Assembly (NCBI GenBank): GCA_964398785.1
Contig: CAYNNQ010000025.1
Span: 1 to 41,309 of the forward strand
Direction: 5' to 3'
DNA length: 41,309 nucleotides
Source of the DNA: CAYNNQ01 sp964398785
Lineage (GTDB): Bacteria; Desulfobacterota; Desulfovibrionia; Desulfovibrionales; Desulfonatronovibrionaceae
Below, one piece after another: positions 7,066 to 16,399 of the stretch (position 1 is its first letter; every line of letters begins with the position of its first letter). The position numbers and the translations under genes are program-made. The notes below the pieces were generated by a model. It had not been told where the DNA came from. It did not search any database and saw nothing but the letters and a program-made list of their open reading frames with translations.

Positions 7066-9075
7066 ATGCCCATTGCAGCAAAGCATTACTTCATTTTATT
7101 CTTGCTTCCCCTGCTTTTGATTTATGCCGGGTGTGCGCCCAAGAAAAAGATACCCCCCTCTCCCGTTCCGGAAAAACCGGAAAAGATATCTCCGGATGCG
7201 GCGGATAACGCCTGGGAAAAAGAAGATTACGCCGCGAGCGCCGACCTTTACCGCAAGCTACTCCAGCGACCCCAAGTGCCCAAGAAAAAAAAGTCCCGGT
7301 ACAGGTTCCGCTTGGCCTTTTCTTTGACAAACCTGGGGAAATGCAACTCGGCCCTGGGTGTGTTGCGTAAATGGAGTAATGAGATCCCGCAAGCCCGGTT
7401 CACCTGGAGATGGCAGAAACTGTATATCCACTGTTTGGGCCGGACGGAGGGTGAAAAGGCCCTTGCGGAGCACTTATCCGAGATAAGCATAAGCTCCAAA
7501 TATCCATATAAACTGGCAAGAAAAGCAGCTGAAAAACTAATAAGAATCTACTGGGAAAAAAAGGAGTACGCCAAGGCCCTTCCGGTATACGCGGAACTCT
7601 TTTCCCGGACCGAAAAGCGGGAAGAAAAGACCCACCTGCAAAAACAGATTCATAGCAGACTGAACGGGCTGGCGCTCCAGGAGCTCGACAAGCTGGAGAA
7701 AAAAACGCGACAGATTAAGCGGCCACTAAAGTTTCCCTACAATCTAGTCATCTGGAGCTATTGGATACGCCGGGTGCAAAAGGATGAAAAAAATTGGCCC
7801 AAGGCCTGGCCGCATCTCAATTCCGTGGTTACTTCCCGGAATTTACCCCATCCAACCCCCTTCCGGGAAAAATTAGCCCGGCTACAGGAAAAACTGGGTC
7901 GGGTAGGCAAAAGAATAGGCTTGGCAATACCACTTTCCGGCCCTTATTCTTCTATAGGGTGGAAAGTCTTGCAGGGAGCCAATCTGGCTCAATGGAAGCT
8001 GGCCCGCGAAGGGAAGAATCTGGCCTTGCATATCCTGAATACGGACGGGGAAAACTGGACTGAAGAGCTGGCAAGGCTAAAGGAAACCCAGATCTTCGGC
8101 GGTCCGATGACCCGCAAAAATTGGGAAAAAATCCGGGGACATGGTCTAAATCAGGAAAATGTATTCTTTACCTTTCTCTCACGCATAAAAAACGAAGGTG
8201 AAAATGGTTGGCGTTTCTTTACCTCCCCTCGGGACCAGGTCCGGCAAATAATCGCCCCTTGCATGGAGCGGTTGGGGATCCGCCGTTTCGCGGTTTTGTA
8301 TCCGCAGGAGGAATACGGGCGGAAAATGGCCCGGATTTTCTGGGAGGAAGCCCGAAAAAAAGGTGCCCAAATCACCGGGCTGAAGTCATACCCGCCCCAA
8401 GAACCGACCGAATGGGGGGAAGCCGTCAAATCCTTCCTTCGGGTCGAAGACCCCGAGGACCCCACACTCACTCCTGAGCCGGATTTTAAGGCGGTGTTCA
8501 TACCGGACTCCTTTTCCCGGGCCAAAGCGATCGTACCCCAGTTCTTTTTTTATGACGAGGAGAGACTCTTGTTTTTAGGGCCAATGCTCTGGTCCCAGGG
8601 AAAGATGGAAACCAATCTGGAAAACAACTATTTTAGCCTGGCCCTGACCACCGGGGCGTGGTGGCCGGAGAACCCTTCCCCGTCCAAGCAAAACCTATCA
8701 GAGCTTTTGGATTTAACCATGCAGGGCAATGCAGATTTCTGGACAGCTCTGGGGTACGACTTTATCCGCCACTGCCAGAGACTCCCTTCCCTGGGGTTGA
8801 ACCCTGCCCCGGAAAAAATCGACAAAGAGATAGCCACCCTCCCGCCCATGCAATGGACCATGGCCCCCATAATGTGGGACAAATCCGGAGCAGCAAAACA
8901 GAATCTTTACGTGCTGCGCATTTCGGACTCCGGTTTCAAACCGGCACATTTTCCCAGTATTGAGGCCCTCATGCTTTACAGGCAAAAACAGCACATGCAA
9001 AAAATAAAAAAACTGGAAAAGGAAAAAGAATCAAACGGAGAGAAAAAAGCCCCTGAAAAGGATAAAAAGGACTAA
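7066..9075 (+). CDS. LpoA-like lipoprotein with TPR region and periplasmic-binding-protein fold
   Basis: The 669-residue product begins with a lipoprotein signal: hydrophobic FILFLLPLLLIYAGC with the lipidated Cys at residue 23. A helical repeat region of TPR type follows (about residues 45-240), then a type-1 periplasmic-binding-protein domain from about residue 285 (IGLAIPLSGPYSSIG, typical of amino-acid receptors). This arrangement matches the LpoA/LppC family of outer-membrane activators of penicillin-binding proteins. A role in stimulating peptidoglycan synthesis is likely but not certain, since solute-receptor roles exist in the same fold. The C-terminus is a lysine/glutamate-rich tail. 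It lies six bases before gatC and may be co-transcribed with it. Confidence 0.75.
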   Translation: MPIAAKHYFILFLLPLLLIYAGCAPKKKIPPSPVPEKPEKISPDAADNAWEKEDYAASADLYRKLLQRPQVPKKKKSRYRFRLAFSLTNLGKCNSALGVLRKWSNEIPQARFTWRWQKLYIHCLGRTEGEKALAEHLSEISISSKYPYKLARKAAEKLIRIYWEKKEYAKALPVYAELFSRTEKREEKTHLQKQIHSRLNGLALQELDKLEKKTRQIKRPLKFPYNLVIWSYWIRRVQKDEKNWPKAWPHLNSVVTSRNLPHPTPFREKLARLQEKLGRVGKRIGLAIPLSGPYSSIGWKVLQGANLAQWKLAREGKNLALHILNTDGENWTEELARLKETQIFGGPMTRKNWEKIRGHGLNQENVFFTFLSRIKNEGENGWRFFTSPRDQVRQIIAPCMERLGIRRFAVLYPQEEYGRKMARIFWEEARKKGAQITGLKSYPPQEPTEWGEAVKSFLRVEDPEDPTLTPEPDFKAVFIPDSFSRAKAIVPQFFFYDEERLLFLGPMLWSQGKMETNLENNYFSLALTTGAWWPENPSPSKQNLSELLDLTMQGNADFWTALGYDFIRHCQRLPSLGLNPAPEKIDKEIATLPPMQWTMAPIMWDKSGAAKQNLYVLRISDSGFKPAHFPSIEALMLYRQKQHMQKIKKLEKEKESNGEKKAPEKDKKD

Positions 9076-9080
9076 AAGAA

Positions 9081-9365
9081 ATGGCCATCAGCAAGGACGA
9101 AGTGTATTCTATTGCCCGGCTGGCCCGCTTGGAGCCTGCTGAAGACAAAATGGAACAGTTTTCGGAGCAAATGGATTCCATACTGGAATACGTGCGGAAA
9201 CTGGATGAAGTGGACACCTCCGCGGTTGAACCTATGTACTCCCCAGTAGAGAATATCACGGTTCTCCGGGAAGACCGGCCGGAAAAAGAATTCAGCCGGG
9301 AAGAGATACTCCGCAACGCTCCTGAGGAGGACGGACAGTTCTTTCTCGTCCCACGCATAATATAA
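9081..9365 (+). CDS. gatC: Asp-tRNA(Asn)/Glu-tRNA(Gln) amidotransferase subunit C
   Basis: This small 94-residue subunit holds GatA and GatB together in the transamidating enzyme that makes Gln-tRNA(Gln) and Asn-tRNA(Asn). The family pattern is clear: VYSIARLARLEPAEDK near the N-terminus, the helix EQMDSILEYVRKLDEVDTS, then VEPMYSPVENITVLREDRPEK. It is followed after ten bases by gatA. gatB is not in this window, so the three subunits are split between loci. Confidence 0.93.
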   Translation: MAISKDEVYSIARLARLEPAEDKMEQFSEQMDSILEYVRKLDEVDTSAVEPMYSPVENITVLREDRPEKEFSREEILRNAPEEDGQFFLVPRII

Positions 9366-9375
9366 GGAAGGATTT

Positions 9376-10854
9376 ATGCAACCCATATACGAGCAAAGCA
9401 TGCTGGAAACAGCGGAAAACATAGCAAAGGGCCGCCTCACGGCGGTGGAGGCCACGCGAGAGACTTTGAAGAGGATAAACTCCACCGAGCCGCAAATCCA
9501 TGCCCTTTTGACCCTGGATGAAAAAGGGGCCCTGGAAGCGGCCGAAAAACTGGACCGTCAGGGTCCGAGCCCGGAACGCCCCCTGCACGGTGTCCCTTTC
9601 CTCATAAAGGATATACTGGCCACAAAGGGGACCAAAACTACTTGTGGCTCCCGCATGCTGGAAAACTTCGAACCTGTGTACGAAGCTACCTGTGTGCGCA
9701 AATTGCGGGAAAACGGGGCTGTAATACTGGGCAAGACCAACCTGGACGAATTTGCCATGGGCTCCTCCACTGAAAACTCCGCATTCGGTCCCACCATGAA
9801 TCCATGGGACAGGAAAAGAGTCCCCGGAGGCTCCAGCGGAGGCTCCGCAGCCGCGGTCAGTGCCGGTCAGTGCCCGGCCGCCCTGGGGACAGACACCGGA
9901 GGATCAATACGTCAACCGGCCGCATTCTGTGGGATAGTCGGTCTCAAACCGACCTATGGCTTGGTTTCCAGGTTCGGGCTCATAGCTTACGGCTCTTCGC
10001 TGGACCAAGTTGGCCCCATGACCAAATCCGTGGAGGATGCCGCTGCCGTTTTGAATATAATTGCCGGACCCGACTCCAGAGACAGCACCAGCGTGGAAAA
10101 GGCTGTGCCCGACTATCTGCAGGCTGCTAGCTCCGCAGCCGATCTCTCGGGGCTGCGCATAGGCATACCCCGCGAATACTGGGGTGAGGGCCTGACACCG
10201 GAAGTACGCGAAAAATGCCGGGAGGCCATCCAGGCCATGCAAAAACTGGGGGCGCGGGAAGTGGATATCAGTCTCCCGCATACGGATTACGCCATTGCTT
10301 CCTATTATATCCTGGCCATGGCCGAAGCATCATCCAATCTGGCGCGGTTCGACGGAGTTCGTTTCGGATACAGGGACAAAGACGCACTTGAATTGAAAGA
10401 AATGTATACCCATTCCCGGACCCACGGATTCGGCGATGAAGTCAAGCGGAGGATAATGCTCGGGACCCACGCCCTTTCCTCTGGTTATTACCATGCGTAC
10501 TTCAAAAAGGCCGCCCAGGTACGCAGACTTATACGGGAAGATTTCGACAAGGCCCTTAAATCCTGCGATGTCATCTGTGCCCCGGTAACTCCAACCACGG
10601 CCTTCAAACTGGGAGAAAACACCGCCGATCCGCTACAGATGTACTTAACGGACATATACACCAACTCTCTCAATCTCACTGGACTCCCCGGACTCAGCCT
10701 ACCGGTGGGACTAGGTAACAACACCGGCATGCCAGTAGGGATGCAGATGTTTTCCTCTGCCTTCGCTGAAGAACTCCTATTGCGTACCGGTAACGTCCTG
10801 GAAAAAGAGCTGCCCGCACTCCCCGAACCAGCTGACATCTCGACCGGCAGCTGA
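9376..10854 (+). CDS. gatA: Asp-tRNA(Asn)/Glu-tRNA(Gln) amidotransferase subunit A
   Basis: This 492-residue amidase-signature enzyme releases ammonia from glutamine for tRNA-bound amidation. The Ser-cisSer-Lys triad is visible: Lys78 in FLIKDI, cis-Ser153 in GGSSGGS and nucleophile Ser177 in GTDTGGSIRQPA. The spacing agrees with characterised GatA proteins. The C-terminal region carries the expected DVICAPVTPTTAF and NLTGLPGLSLPVG. AAGGAAGG lies just before the ATG. A second amidase-signature protein at 26734-28155 is a distant relative and is not GatA. Confidence 0.97.
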   Translation: MQPIYEQSMLETAENIAKGRLTAVEATRETLKRINSTEPQIHALLTLDEKGALEAAEKLDRQGPSPERPLHGVPFLIKDILATKGTKTTCGSRMLENFEPVYEATCVRKLRENGAVILGKTNLDEFAMGSSTENSAFGPTMNPWDRKRVPGGSSGGSAAAVSAGQCPAALGTDTGGSIRQPAAFCGIVGLKPTYGLVSRFGLIAYGSSLDQVGPMTKSVEDAAAVLNIIAGPDSRDSTSVEKAVPDYLQAASSAADLSGLRIGIPREYWGEGLTPEVREKCREAIQAMQKLGAREVDISLPHTDYAIASYYILAMAEASSNLARFDGVRFGYRDKDALELKEMYTHSRTHGFGDEVKRRIMLGTHALSSGYYHAYFKKAAQVRRLIREDFDKALKSCDVICAPVTPTTAFKLGENTADPLQMYLTDIYTNSLNLTGLPGLSLPVGLGNNTGMPVGMQMFSSAFAEELLLRTGNVLEKELPALPEPADISTGS

Positions 10855-10868
10855 AAAGATCGCTCCGT

Positions 10869-11960
10869 ATGCTCACTGCGGTAGCTTTAAGCGGGGGGGT
10901 AGACAGCCTGTTCACCCTGGCTCTTTTGCGGGATCAAGGTCGGGATGTTTTGGGAATACACGCTCTCTTCCTGCCCCCGGACAAGGAAACGCTGGACAAG
11001 GTACAAAGACTGCAAACCCTGTGTTCCAGTTGGGGCATTTCCCTGCACACACTCGATCTTTCCCGGGAATTTCGGGCGCAGATTATCGAACCGTTCATAT
11101 CCAGTTATAAGCAGGGGCTGACTCCCAATCCGTGCAGCCTATGCAATGCCCGCATAAAATTTGGCCTACTTTTGGAAAACTGTATCGCCCGGGGAGCGGA
11201 ACGTATGGCCACGGGACACTATGCACGGCTGCAAGGGGGCAGATTGTACAGGGGGCTGGACCGGCACAAGGAGCAAAGCTATTTTTTGGCCCAAGTGGCC
11301 GGGCACAGCCTTGAACATGTGGATTTTCCCCTGGGAGAATACAGAAAAGAGGATGTCGTGCTCCGGGCTGCCCAAAGAGGATTGGCCCCAATACATGACC
11401 GGGAATCCCAGGAAGTATGTTTCATCTCCGGCGACTACCGGGAATTTTTGCGCGATAATTGCCCGGATCTTCCCGGCGAGGGGCAGATAGTGGATGCACA
11501 GGGAAGACATCTGGGCTGGCACAAAGGTTTGTGGTCCTATACACTGGGACAACGCCGCGGTTTGGGTATCGCCCACGAGCATCCCCTGTATGTCCTGGAC
11601 AAGGACTGGGAAAACAATCGACTGATCGTGGGGCCGAAAAAAGCACTATGGTCTTCCGGATGCGAGATACACGGAATAAATACCATCGTACCTGTGGAAA
11701 AGTGGCCGGAAAGACTCTGGGTGCAGACCCGATACCGCCAGGAAGCCAAACCTGCCGTAATCCGGGAAAACAAAGAACGGGGCACAATGGAAATAACCTT
11801 TATTCAATCCCAGAAAAAACCAACTCCGGGACAGATTGCTGCCATGTATACTGATAAGGGAGAAGTCCTCGGCGCGGGAACTATCTTCCGGGAAAGCCAT
11901 GCCTGCGAGCAGAGAATCTCCGCTTGTTCAGGGTCCACTGAAAATCCACCGGTAACTTGA
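10869..11960 (+). CDS. mnmA: tRNA-specific 2-thiouridylase MnmA
   Basis: This 363-residue enzyme thiolates U34 of tRNA-Lys, -Glu and -Gln. The PP-loop SGGVDS is at residues 8-13, catalytic Cys89 lies in PNPCSLCN, and the persulfide-relay Cys183 lies in SQEVCFISG. GHYAR and the LGQRRGLGI segment are also typical. It follows gatA by 14 bases. Its role in Glu/Gln tRNA modification sits naturally beside the glutamine-tRNA amidotransferase genes. Its last codons overlap a possible TTG start of the next gene. Confidence 0.96.
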   Translation: MLTAVALSGGVDSLFTLALLRDQGRDVLGIHALFLPPDKETLDKVQRLQTLCSSWGISLHTLDLSREFRAQIIEPFISSYKQGLTPNPCSLCNARIKFGLLLENCIARGAERMATGHYARLQGGRLYRGLDRHKEQSYFLAQVAGHSLEHVDFPLGEYRKEDVVLRAAQRGLAPIHDRESQEVCFISGDYREFLRDNCPDLPGEGQIVDAQGRHLGWHKGLWSYTLGQRRGLGIAHEHPLYVLDKDWENNRLIVGPKKALWSSGCEIHGINTIVPVEKWPERLWVQTRYRQEAKPAVIRENKERGTMEITFIQSQKKPTPGQIAAMYTDKGEVLGAGTIFRESHACEQRISACSGSTENPPVT

Positions 11961-11962
11961 CT

Positions 11963-13285
11963 ATGGACACCGAATTTAACGACTGCACGGGGACCTGCAC
12001 TCCATTTCCTGACGGCTGCCATGCGCCCCCACTGCTTTACACCGCGACCCTGGGCTGTAAGATAAACCAGTATGAGACCCAGGCTTTGAAAGAAGCTTGG
12101 TTGGCCCGGGGCTGGAAAGATACGGATTGCCCGGAAAAGGCCCGGGCAATTATAATAAACAGCTGTGCCGTTACTGCCCGGGCGGTACGCGACACCAGAA
12201 AGCTTGTCCGTCGCATGTCCGAAAAGGCCCTGGATGCAGAAATAATCGTGACCGGCTGCGCTGCACAGGCTTTTAGCTCTGAATTCCGGGAAATGCCTGA
12301 GATATCAAGAGTTGTTCCCCAAAAAAACAAATATTCCCTGGCTCCCTGTATCGGCAAAAATAATCTTTCCCTGCAAATTACCGACTACTTCCGGGCCCGG
12401 GCGCCCATACGGATTCAGGACGGATGCACGCACGGATGCACCTATTGCATTGTCCCTCATACCCGCGGCAAATCGGTGAGTTGCCCTCCGGACAGAATAC
12501 TGCGGGAAATCCGGGACCTATTCAAGGCTGGGGTGCGGGAAATATCCCTTTGCGGAATCAACCTGCGTCAGTACGGTCGTGACCTGGACCCCGCAATCGA
12601 TTTCTGGGATGTACTTCAAATGTTGTCCGATAGCCTCTCCCCGGAATGGGCCGGGCGAGCCCGGATACGCCTTAGCTCCCTGGAGCCCTCGGAACTGAAC
12701 AGGAAAGCTCTTTACACCATTTCCTCCTGCACGGAAATGCTCTGCCCCCACCTGCATATCTCCCTGCAAAGCGCAAGCAAGCGGGTATTGAAACAAATGG
12801 GCCGGGGACACTATAACCCAGAAAGTCTTATGGATTTCACCCGTAAACTGCACTGGACATGGCCCAGATTCGCACTGGGCACTGATCTTTTGACAGGCTT
12901 TCCCGGGGAAACTGCAGAAATGCATGAAAGGACCAAGGAACTGATCAACCTTCTGCCCTTTAGTTATGCACATATTTTTCCCTATTCCCCTCGGCCGGGG
13001 ACCAGAGCTGCGGATTTCCCCGATCAGGTCTCCCAGGAGAAAAAAAAATTGCGCAGCCGGGAACTGAAAGAAATCATGGAACTAAAGAAAGAAAGATTCC
13101 GCAAGGACCTCCTGGACCTCCCCCGCCTCCATCCGGTCATGGAAAACAATGATGGCGGCACCAATGAATTCTTTGTCCCCACCCAGATAAAAGAGAGCCG
13201 GAGTGGAGCGGAAAGGAGAAAGATCATCCCCGTGCGTCCCTTGCAGGTGAAAAATGGAACCATCCTGGCGGAGCCGGCAAAATGA
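11963..13285 (+). CDS. mtaB: tRNA t6A37 methylthiotransferase, MtaB type
   Basis: This 440-residue radical-SAM enzyme is predicted to add a methylthio group to t6A37 in ANN-decoding tRNAs. The N-terminal UPF0004 domain starts with TATLGCKINQYET, the hallmark that separates MtaB from MiaB and RimO, and contributes two further cysteines (NSCAV, GCAAQ). The radical-SAM cluster motif C-x3-C-x2-C is in DGCTHGCTYCIVPHTRG. The C-terminal TRAM-like region seems short. ATG 11963 is chosen; a TTG at 11957 overlapping mnmA is possible. It ends in an ATGA overlap with the next gene. Confidence 0.9.
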   Translation: MDTEFNDCTGTCTPFPDGCHAPPLLYTATLGCKINQYETQALKEAWLARGWKDTDCPEKARAIIINSCAVTARAVRDTRKLVRRMSEKALDAEIIVTGCAAQAFSSEFREMPEISRVVPQKNKYSLAPCIGKNNLSLQITDYFRARAPIRIQDGCTHGCTYCIVPHTRGKSVSCPPDRILREIRDLFKAGVREISLCGINLRQYGRDLDPAIDFWDVLQMLSDSLSPEWAGRARIRLSSLEPSELNRKALYTISSCTEMLCPHLHISLQSASKRVLKQMGRGHYNPESLMDFTRKLHWTWPRFALGTDLLTGFPGETAEMHERTKELINLLPFSYAHIFPYSPRPGTRAADFPDQVSQEKKKLRSRELKEIMELKKERFRKDLLDLPRLHPVMENNDGGTNEFFVPTQIKESRSGAERRKIIPVRPLQVKNGTILAEPAK

Positions 13286-13815
13286 GTGTCCCCCAAGATC
13301 CATTTCCGGGAAAACTGATTATCTCCGTTCTGAGTGCCCAATGGGAAGAACTGGGCTCCGAACTTCGGACAACCCTGCAGAACAAGTTCGGCTCAACGGA
13401 TTACCAAAGCGAAAAGATCCCTTTTACAGAGACCCGCTACTACAATGCGGAGCTGGGCACCCCTATCCACAGACGTATATTCGCTTTCGCCGCTCTGCGT
13501 CCCCAGGATTGCCTGCCGGATATAAAACTGGAATGCAACGATTTGGAAAGCAGGTACATGCAGGGAAAAAGACGCATCTTCAATCTGGACCCCGGGATTT
13601 TAAGCCACGAACGTCTGGTTCTGGCCACGGGAAAAAACTTCACCCATCGCATTTATCTGGGCCGGGGAATCTGGGCGGATCTGACCCTGATTTACACTCA
13701 CGGGGACTGGCAGGATCTCCCCTGGACGTTCCCCGATTACGCCGCGGAAAAGACCAAAAAACACCTTCGCGAGGTCCGGACTATCTATTGCACTCAGATC
13801 AAAAACAAATCATAA
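13282..13815 (+). CDS. DUF4416 family protein
   Basis: This 177-residue protein is of unknown function. It resembles the DUF4416 family, common in sulfate reducers and other deltaproteobacteria, with the sequence TRYYNAELG, a central FNLDPGILSHERLVLATGKN and a C-terminal WTFPDYAA segment. There is no signal peptide or membrane span. It starts inside the stop of mtaB (ATGA overlap). Family members usually sit, as here, in a block with yicC, remA and gmk, which suggests a housekeeping role, but no reaction can be named. Confidence 0.8.
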   Translation: MSVPQDPFPGKLIISVLSAQWEELGSELRTTLQNKFGSTDYQSEKIPFTETRYYNAELGTPIHRRIFAFAALRPQDCLPDIKLECNDLESRYMQGKRRIFNLDPGILSHERLVLATGKNFTHRIYLGRGIWADLTLIYTHGDWQDLPWTFPDYAAEKTKKHLREVRTIYCTQIKNKS

Positions 13816-13932
13816 TGAAAGAGCTTTTTTTTATAGACTCCGTGAAAGCCGTTTACCTTACCTAAAAACGGGACTTCCGGATGGAAATGAATGGCCTCTA
13901 ATTACTACACTCAGACGGGGGATACAATATCC

Positions 13933-14814
13933 ATGATAAGGAGCATGACCGGATACGGACATTCCAGCATAAACGGGAGCGGCTGGAACGCTTCCTGGGA
14001 GATAAAAAGCTTAAATTCCAAATACCTGGACATAAAATGGCGCACTCCGCAAAGGCTCCTGGGACTGCAAACAGAGTGGGAAAGCACATTGCGTTCCCAA
14101 GCCGCCAGGGGACGAGTGGATGCCTGGCTCGATCTACAAATCCAGGACCGGGAATTCGTGGATTTAAACCTGAACGAAGCCTTGGTAGCCCGTATGCTGG
14201 ATGACCTAAACAATCTGGCGAAAAAGGAGAATATACCTTTCCACCCTGACCTCAGCCGCCTGCTGAATCTCCCGCAGGTCTGGAATGAGGGAAAGGATAT
14301 CTCTCCGGAAATCGCTCAGGGCATACAAGAAACCCTTGAAAAATGCCTGGAGGACTGGAATCGTTCCCGTGAGGTGGAGGGTCGCAAAATGGCCGAGGAC
14401 ATAGCTTCCCGTTTGCATTCCCTGCGGGAAATGATCCAAAGGATGCGCGATATGGCCCGGGAAAACGAAAAAAACCGTACTGCCGCCCTCCAAAACAAAC
14501 TGGAAAAGACCCTGCACAGATTCGAGCTGGGTGAAGTGGACGAAACCCGGCTCTATCAGGAACTGGCTATTATAAGCGACCGGGTGGACGTTTCTGAGGA
14601 ACTCACTCGCTTGGAAACGCATATCGAAGAAATGGACAAGCTATTAAGGGGGAGCGGAGAAATCGGGCGTAAACTGGATTTTCTGCTTCAGGAAGGCTTT
14701 CGGGAAATCAATACCTGCAGCAACAAATGTCAGGACGGTTCCATGAACAGGCTCGCGGTGGATCTGAAAACGGAACTGGAAAAATGCCGTGAGCAGGCAC
14801 AGAACCTGGAATAA
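13933..14814 (+). CDS. yicC: YicC family protein (predicted endoribonuclease)
   Basis: The 293-residue product begins MIRSMTGYG, the invariant start of YicC/YloC proteins, and ends with the conserved block GSGEIGRKLDFLLQEGFREINTCSNKC followed by a short helix. E. coli YicC has been reported to act as an RNase on small RNAs. The start at 13933 is preferred over an in-frame start at 13891 because of the family N-terminus; a GGGGGA stretch lies about ten bases upstream. It is followed after six bases by remA, and the yicC-remA-gmk order is conserved in many bacteria. Confidence 0.92.
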   Translation: MIRSMTGYGHSSINGSGWNASWEIKSLNSKYLDIKWRTPQRLLGLQTEWESTLRSQAARGRVDAWLDLQIQDREFVDLNLNEALVARMLDDLNNLAKKENIPFHPDLSRLLNLPQVWNEGKDISPEIAQGIQETLEKCLEDWNRSREVEGRKMAEDIASRLHSLREMIQRMRDMARENEKNRTAALQNKLEKTLHRFELGEVDETRLYQELAIISDRVDVSEELTRLETHIEEMDKLLRGSGEIGRKLDFLLQEGFREINTCSNKCQDGSMNRLAVDLKTELEKCREQAQNLE

Positions 14815-14820
14815 AAACCA

Positions 14821-15087
14821 ATGAACAAATTCAGGGAAAAGCTGCTGAACATAGGTTTTGGCAATTGCGTTATCAAAAACCGCATTGTAAGCATTGTCAA
14901 TCCGAACACTGCTCCCATGCGCAGGCTGAGGGAAGAGGCCCGCGAGGACAGGAGGCTCCTGGACGCCACGCACGGCAGAAAAACCCGATCCATAATTGTC
15001 ACCGACTCCAACCATATAATCCTGTCTGCCATTCAGTACGAAACCATAGCCCAGAGGTACGCTGCAGAGGGAGGAAAGAATGACTGA
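14821..15087 (+). CDS. RemA/DUF370 family regulator
   Basis: This 88-residue protein is of the RemA (DUF370) type: LLNIGFGNCVIKNRIVSIVNP at the N-terminus, then SAPM-like TAPMRRLREEAR and the C-terminal GRKTRSIIVTDSNHIILSA. In Bacillus, RemA binds DNA and activates matrix genes; its role in sulfate reducers is not established. It overlaps gmk by eight bases. Confidence 0.88.
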   Translation: MNKFREKLLNIGFGNCVIKNRIVSIVNPNTAPMRRLREEAREDRRLLDATHGRKTRSIIVTDSNHIILSAIQYETIAQRYAAEGGKND

Positions 15088-15703
15088 ACGTAAAGGTATA
15101 CTCCTGGTAATAAGCGCCCCTTCCGGTACGGGCAAGACCACTCTGCTTCGCCGCCTTACAGCCGAGCATCCCCAGTTCGAATTCTCGGTATCCTACACCA
15201 CACGCAATCCTAGACCGGGAGAAGTGCATGGGCGGGAATACTATTTCTGCTCCCACGTGGAATTCGAGGAATTGATCGACAGAAATTTCTTTGCGGAATG
15301 GGCCAAGGTACACGACAACTATTACGGCACTCCACGTCAGCCAGTCCTAGATGCCGTAGAAGGGGGCAGAGACCTCCTTTTCGACATTGATGTGCAGGGA
15401 GCTGCGCAAATGCGGGAATCTTTCGGCTTCGGATGCTTTGTTTTTCTTTTCCCCCCTTCGATTCAGGAACTACGTTCCCGCTTGCACCATCGCGGTACGG
15501 ACAATACGGAAAAAATAGACACCCGGGTGCACAATGCGATAAAGGAGATGGAACAAAGCGAGTCCTTTGACTATTGGGTGGTGAACGACAACCTCGAGCA
15601 GTCCCTGCGAGAGATGCATTGCATCCTAACCGCCGAATCCAGACGCCCGGGAAACAACCCGGACCTGTTGCCCAAAATTGTCTCCGGGGGTAAAATTGAC
15701 TGA
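15080..15703 (+). CDS. gmk: Guanylate kinase
   Basis: This 207-residue kinase converts GMP to GDP with ATP. The P-loop APSGTGKTT is at about residues 13-21, and the GMP-binding segment SVSYTTRNPRPGEVHGREYYF and DIDVQGAAQ follow as in the family. GGAGG (15068-15072) is in frame to serve the ATG. It overlaps remA upstream, and its end overlaps the preferred start of pyrF. Confidence 0.96.
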   Translation: MTERKGILLVISAPSGTGKTTLLRRLTAEHPQFEFSVSYTTRNPRPGEVHGREYYFCSHVEFEELIDRNFFAEWAKVHDNYYGTPRQPVLDAVEGGRDLLFDIDVQGAAQMRESFGFGCFVFLFPPSIQELRSRLHHRGTDNTEKIDTRVHNAIKEMEQSESFDYWVVNDNLEQSLREMHCILTAESRRPGNNPDLLPKIVSGGKID

Positions 15704-16382
15704 ATTGATGGTGGCCTTGGACGTACCCCGGAAAGAAGAAGCCCTGCGGCTGACCGATTCCCTGCAGGACAAAGTCCGGTGGTTCAAGATAGGATTGGAA
15801 CTCTTCCTTTCCACAGGCCCGGATCTGGTAAAAAGATTAAAAGACAGAGGACTCGCGGTTTTTCTGGATCTCAAATTCATGGACATCCCCAATACTGTAG
15901 CCGGTGCGGTGCAAAGCTCCTGCAATACAGGAGCGGACATGCTCACCGTACACATCTTGGGGGGCAAAGAGATGCTGGAGTCGGCGGTGCGCAGCCGGAA
16001 CGAATGCGGCACAGCAACCCGGATCATGGGGGTTACCCTTTTGACAAGTCTGGACGGAAGCATAGTCCCCTGGCCCGAATACCGGGAGACCTCAAAGATT
16101 GTGGAGGACCTTGCGGACACGGGAGAAGCCGTGGGGCTGGACGGGCTGGTTTGCTCCGGCGCGGATCTCTCCCATCTCTCAAAGCGCTTTTCCGGCCACT
16201 TGGAACTCCTTTCCCCGGGGATCCGTTTTTTAAAGGGAGAAGATGACCAGAAAAGGATAGCCACCCCTCAAAACGCTGCCCGGGAGGGTGCAGACTATAT
16301 AGTTGTTGGACGCCCGATCATCCGGGCTAAAGACCCCCTGGGGGAAGCAGAATCCTTTCTGCAGGCTATATCCGAGACCTAA
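15696..16382 (+). CDS. pyrF: Orotidine 5'-phosphate decarboxylase
   Basis: This enzyme decarboxylates OMP to UMP, the last step of pyrimidine synthesis. With a TTG start at 15696 the product has 228 residues and begins MTELMVALDV, as usual in the family. The catalytic array is in DLKFMDIPNT (Asp58, Lys60, Asp63). The C-terminal phosphate-binding part is YIVVGRPIIRA. A CCGGGGG stretch at 15684-15690 precedes the TTG, which overlaps the gmk stop. Starts at 15678 (TTG) and 15708 (ATG) are alternatives. Confidence 0.94.
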   Translation: MTELMVALDVPRKEEALRLTDSLQDKVRWFKIGLELFLSTGPDLVKRLKDRGLAVFLDLKFMDIPNTVAGAVQSSCNTGADMLTVHILGGKEMLESAVRSRNECGTATRIMGVTLLTSLDGSIVPWPEYRETSKIVEDLADTGEAVGLDGLVCSGADLSHLSKRFSGHLELLSPGIRFLKGEDDQKRIATPQNAAREGADYIVVGRPIIRAKDPLGEAESFLQAISET

Positions 16383-16399
16383 TATAAAGAAGGAATACC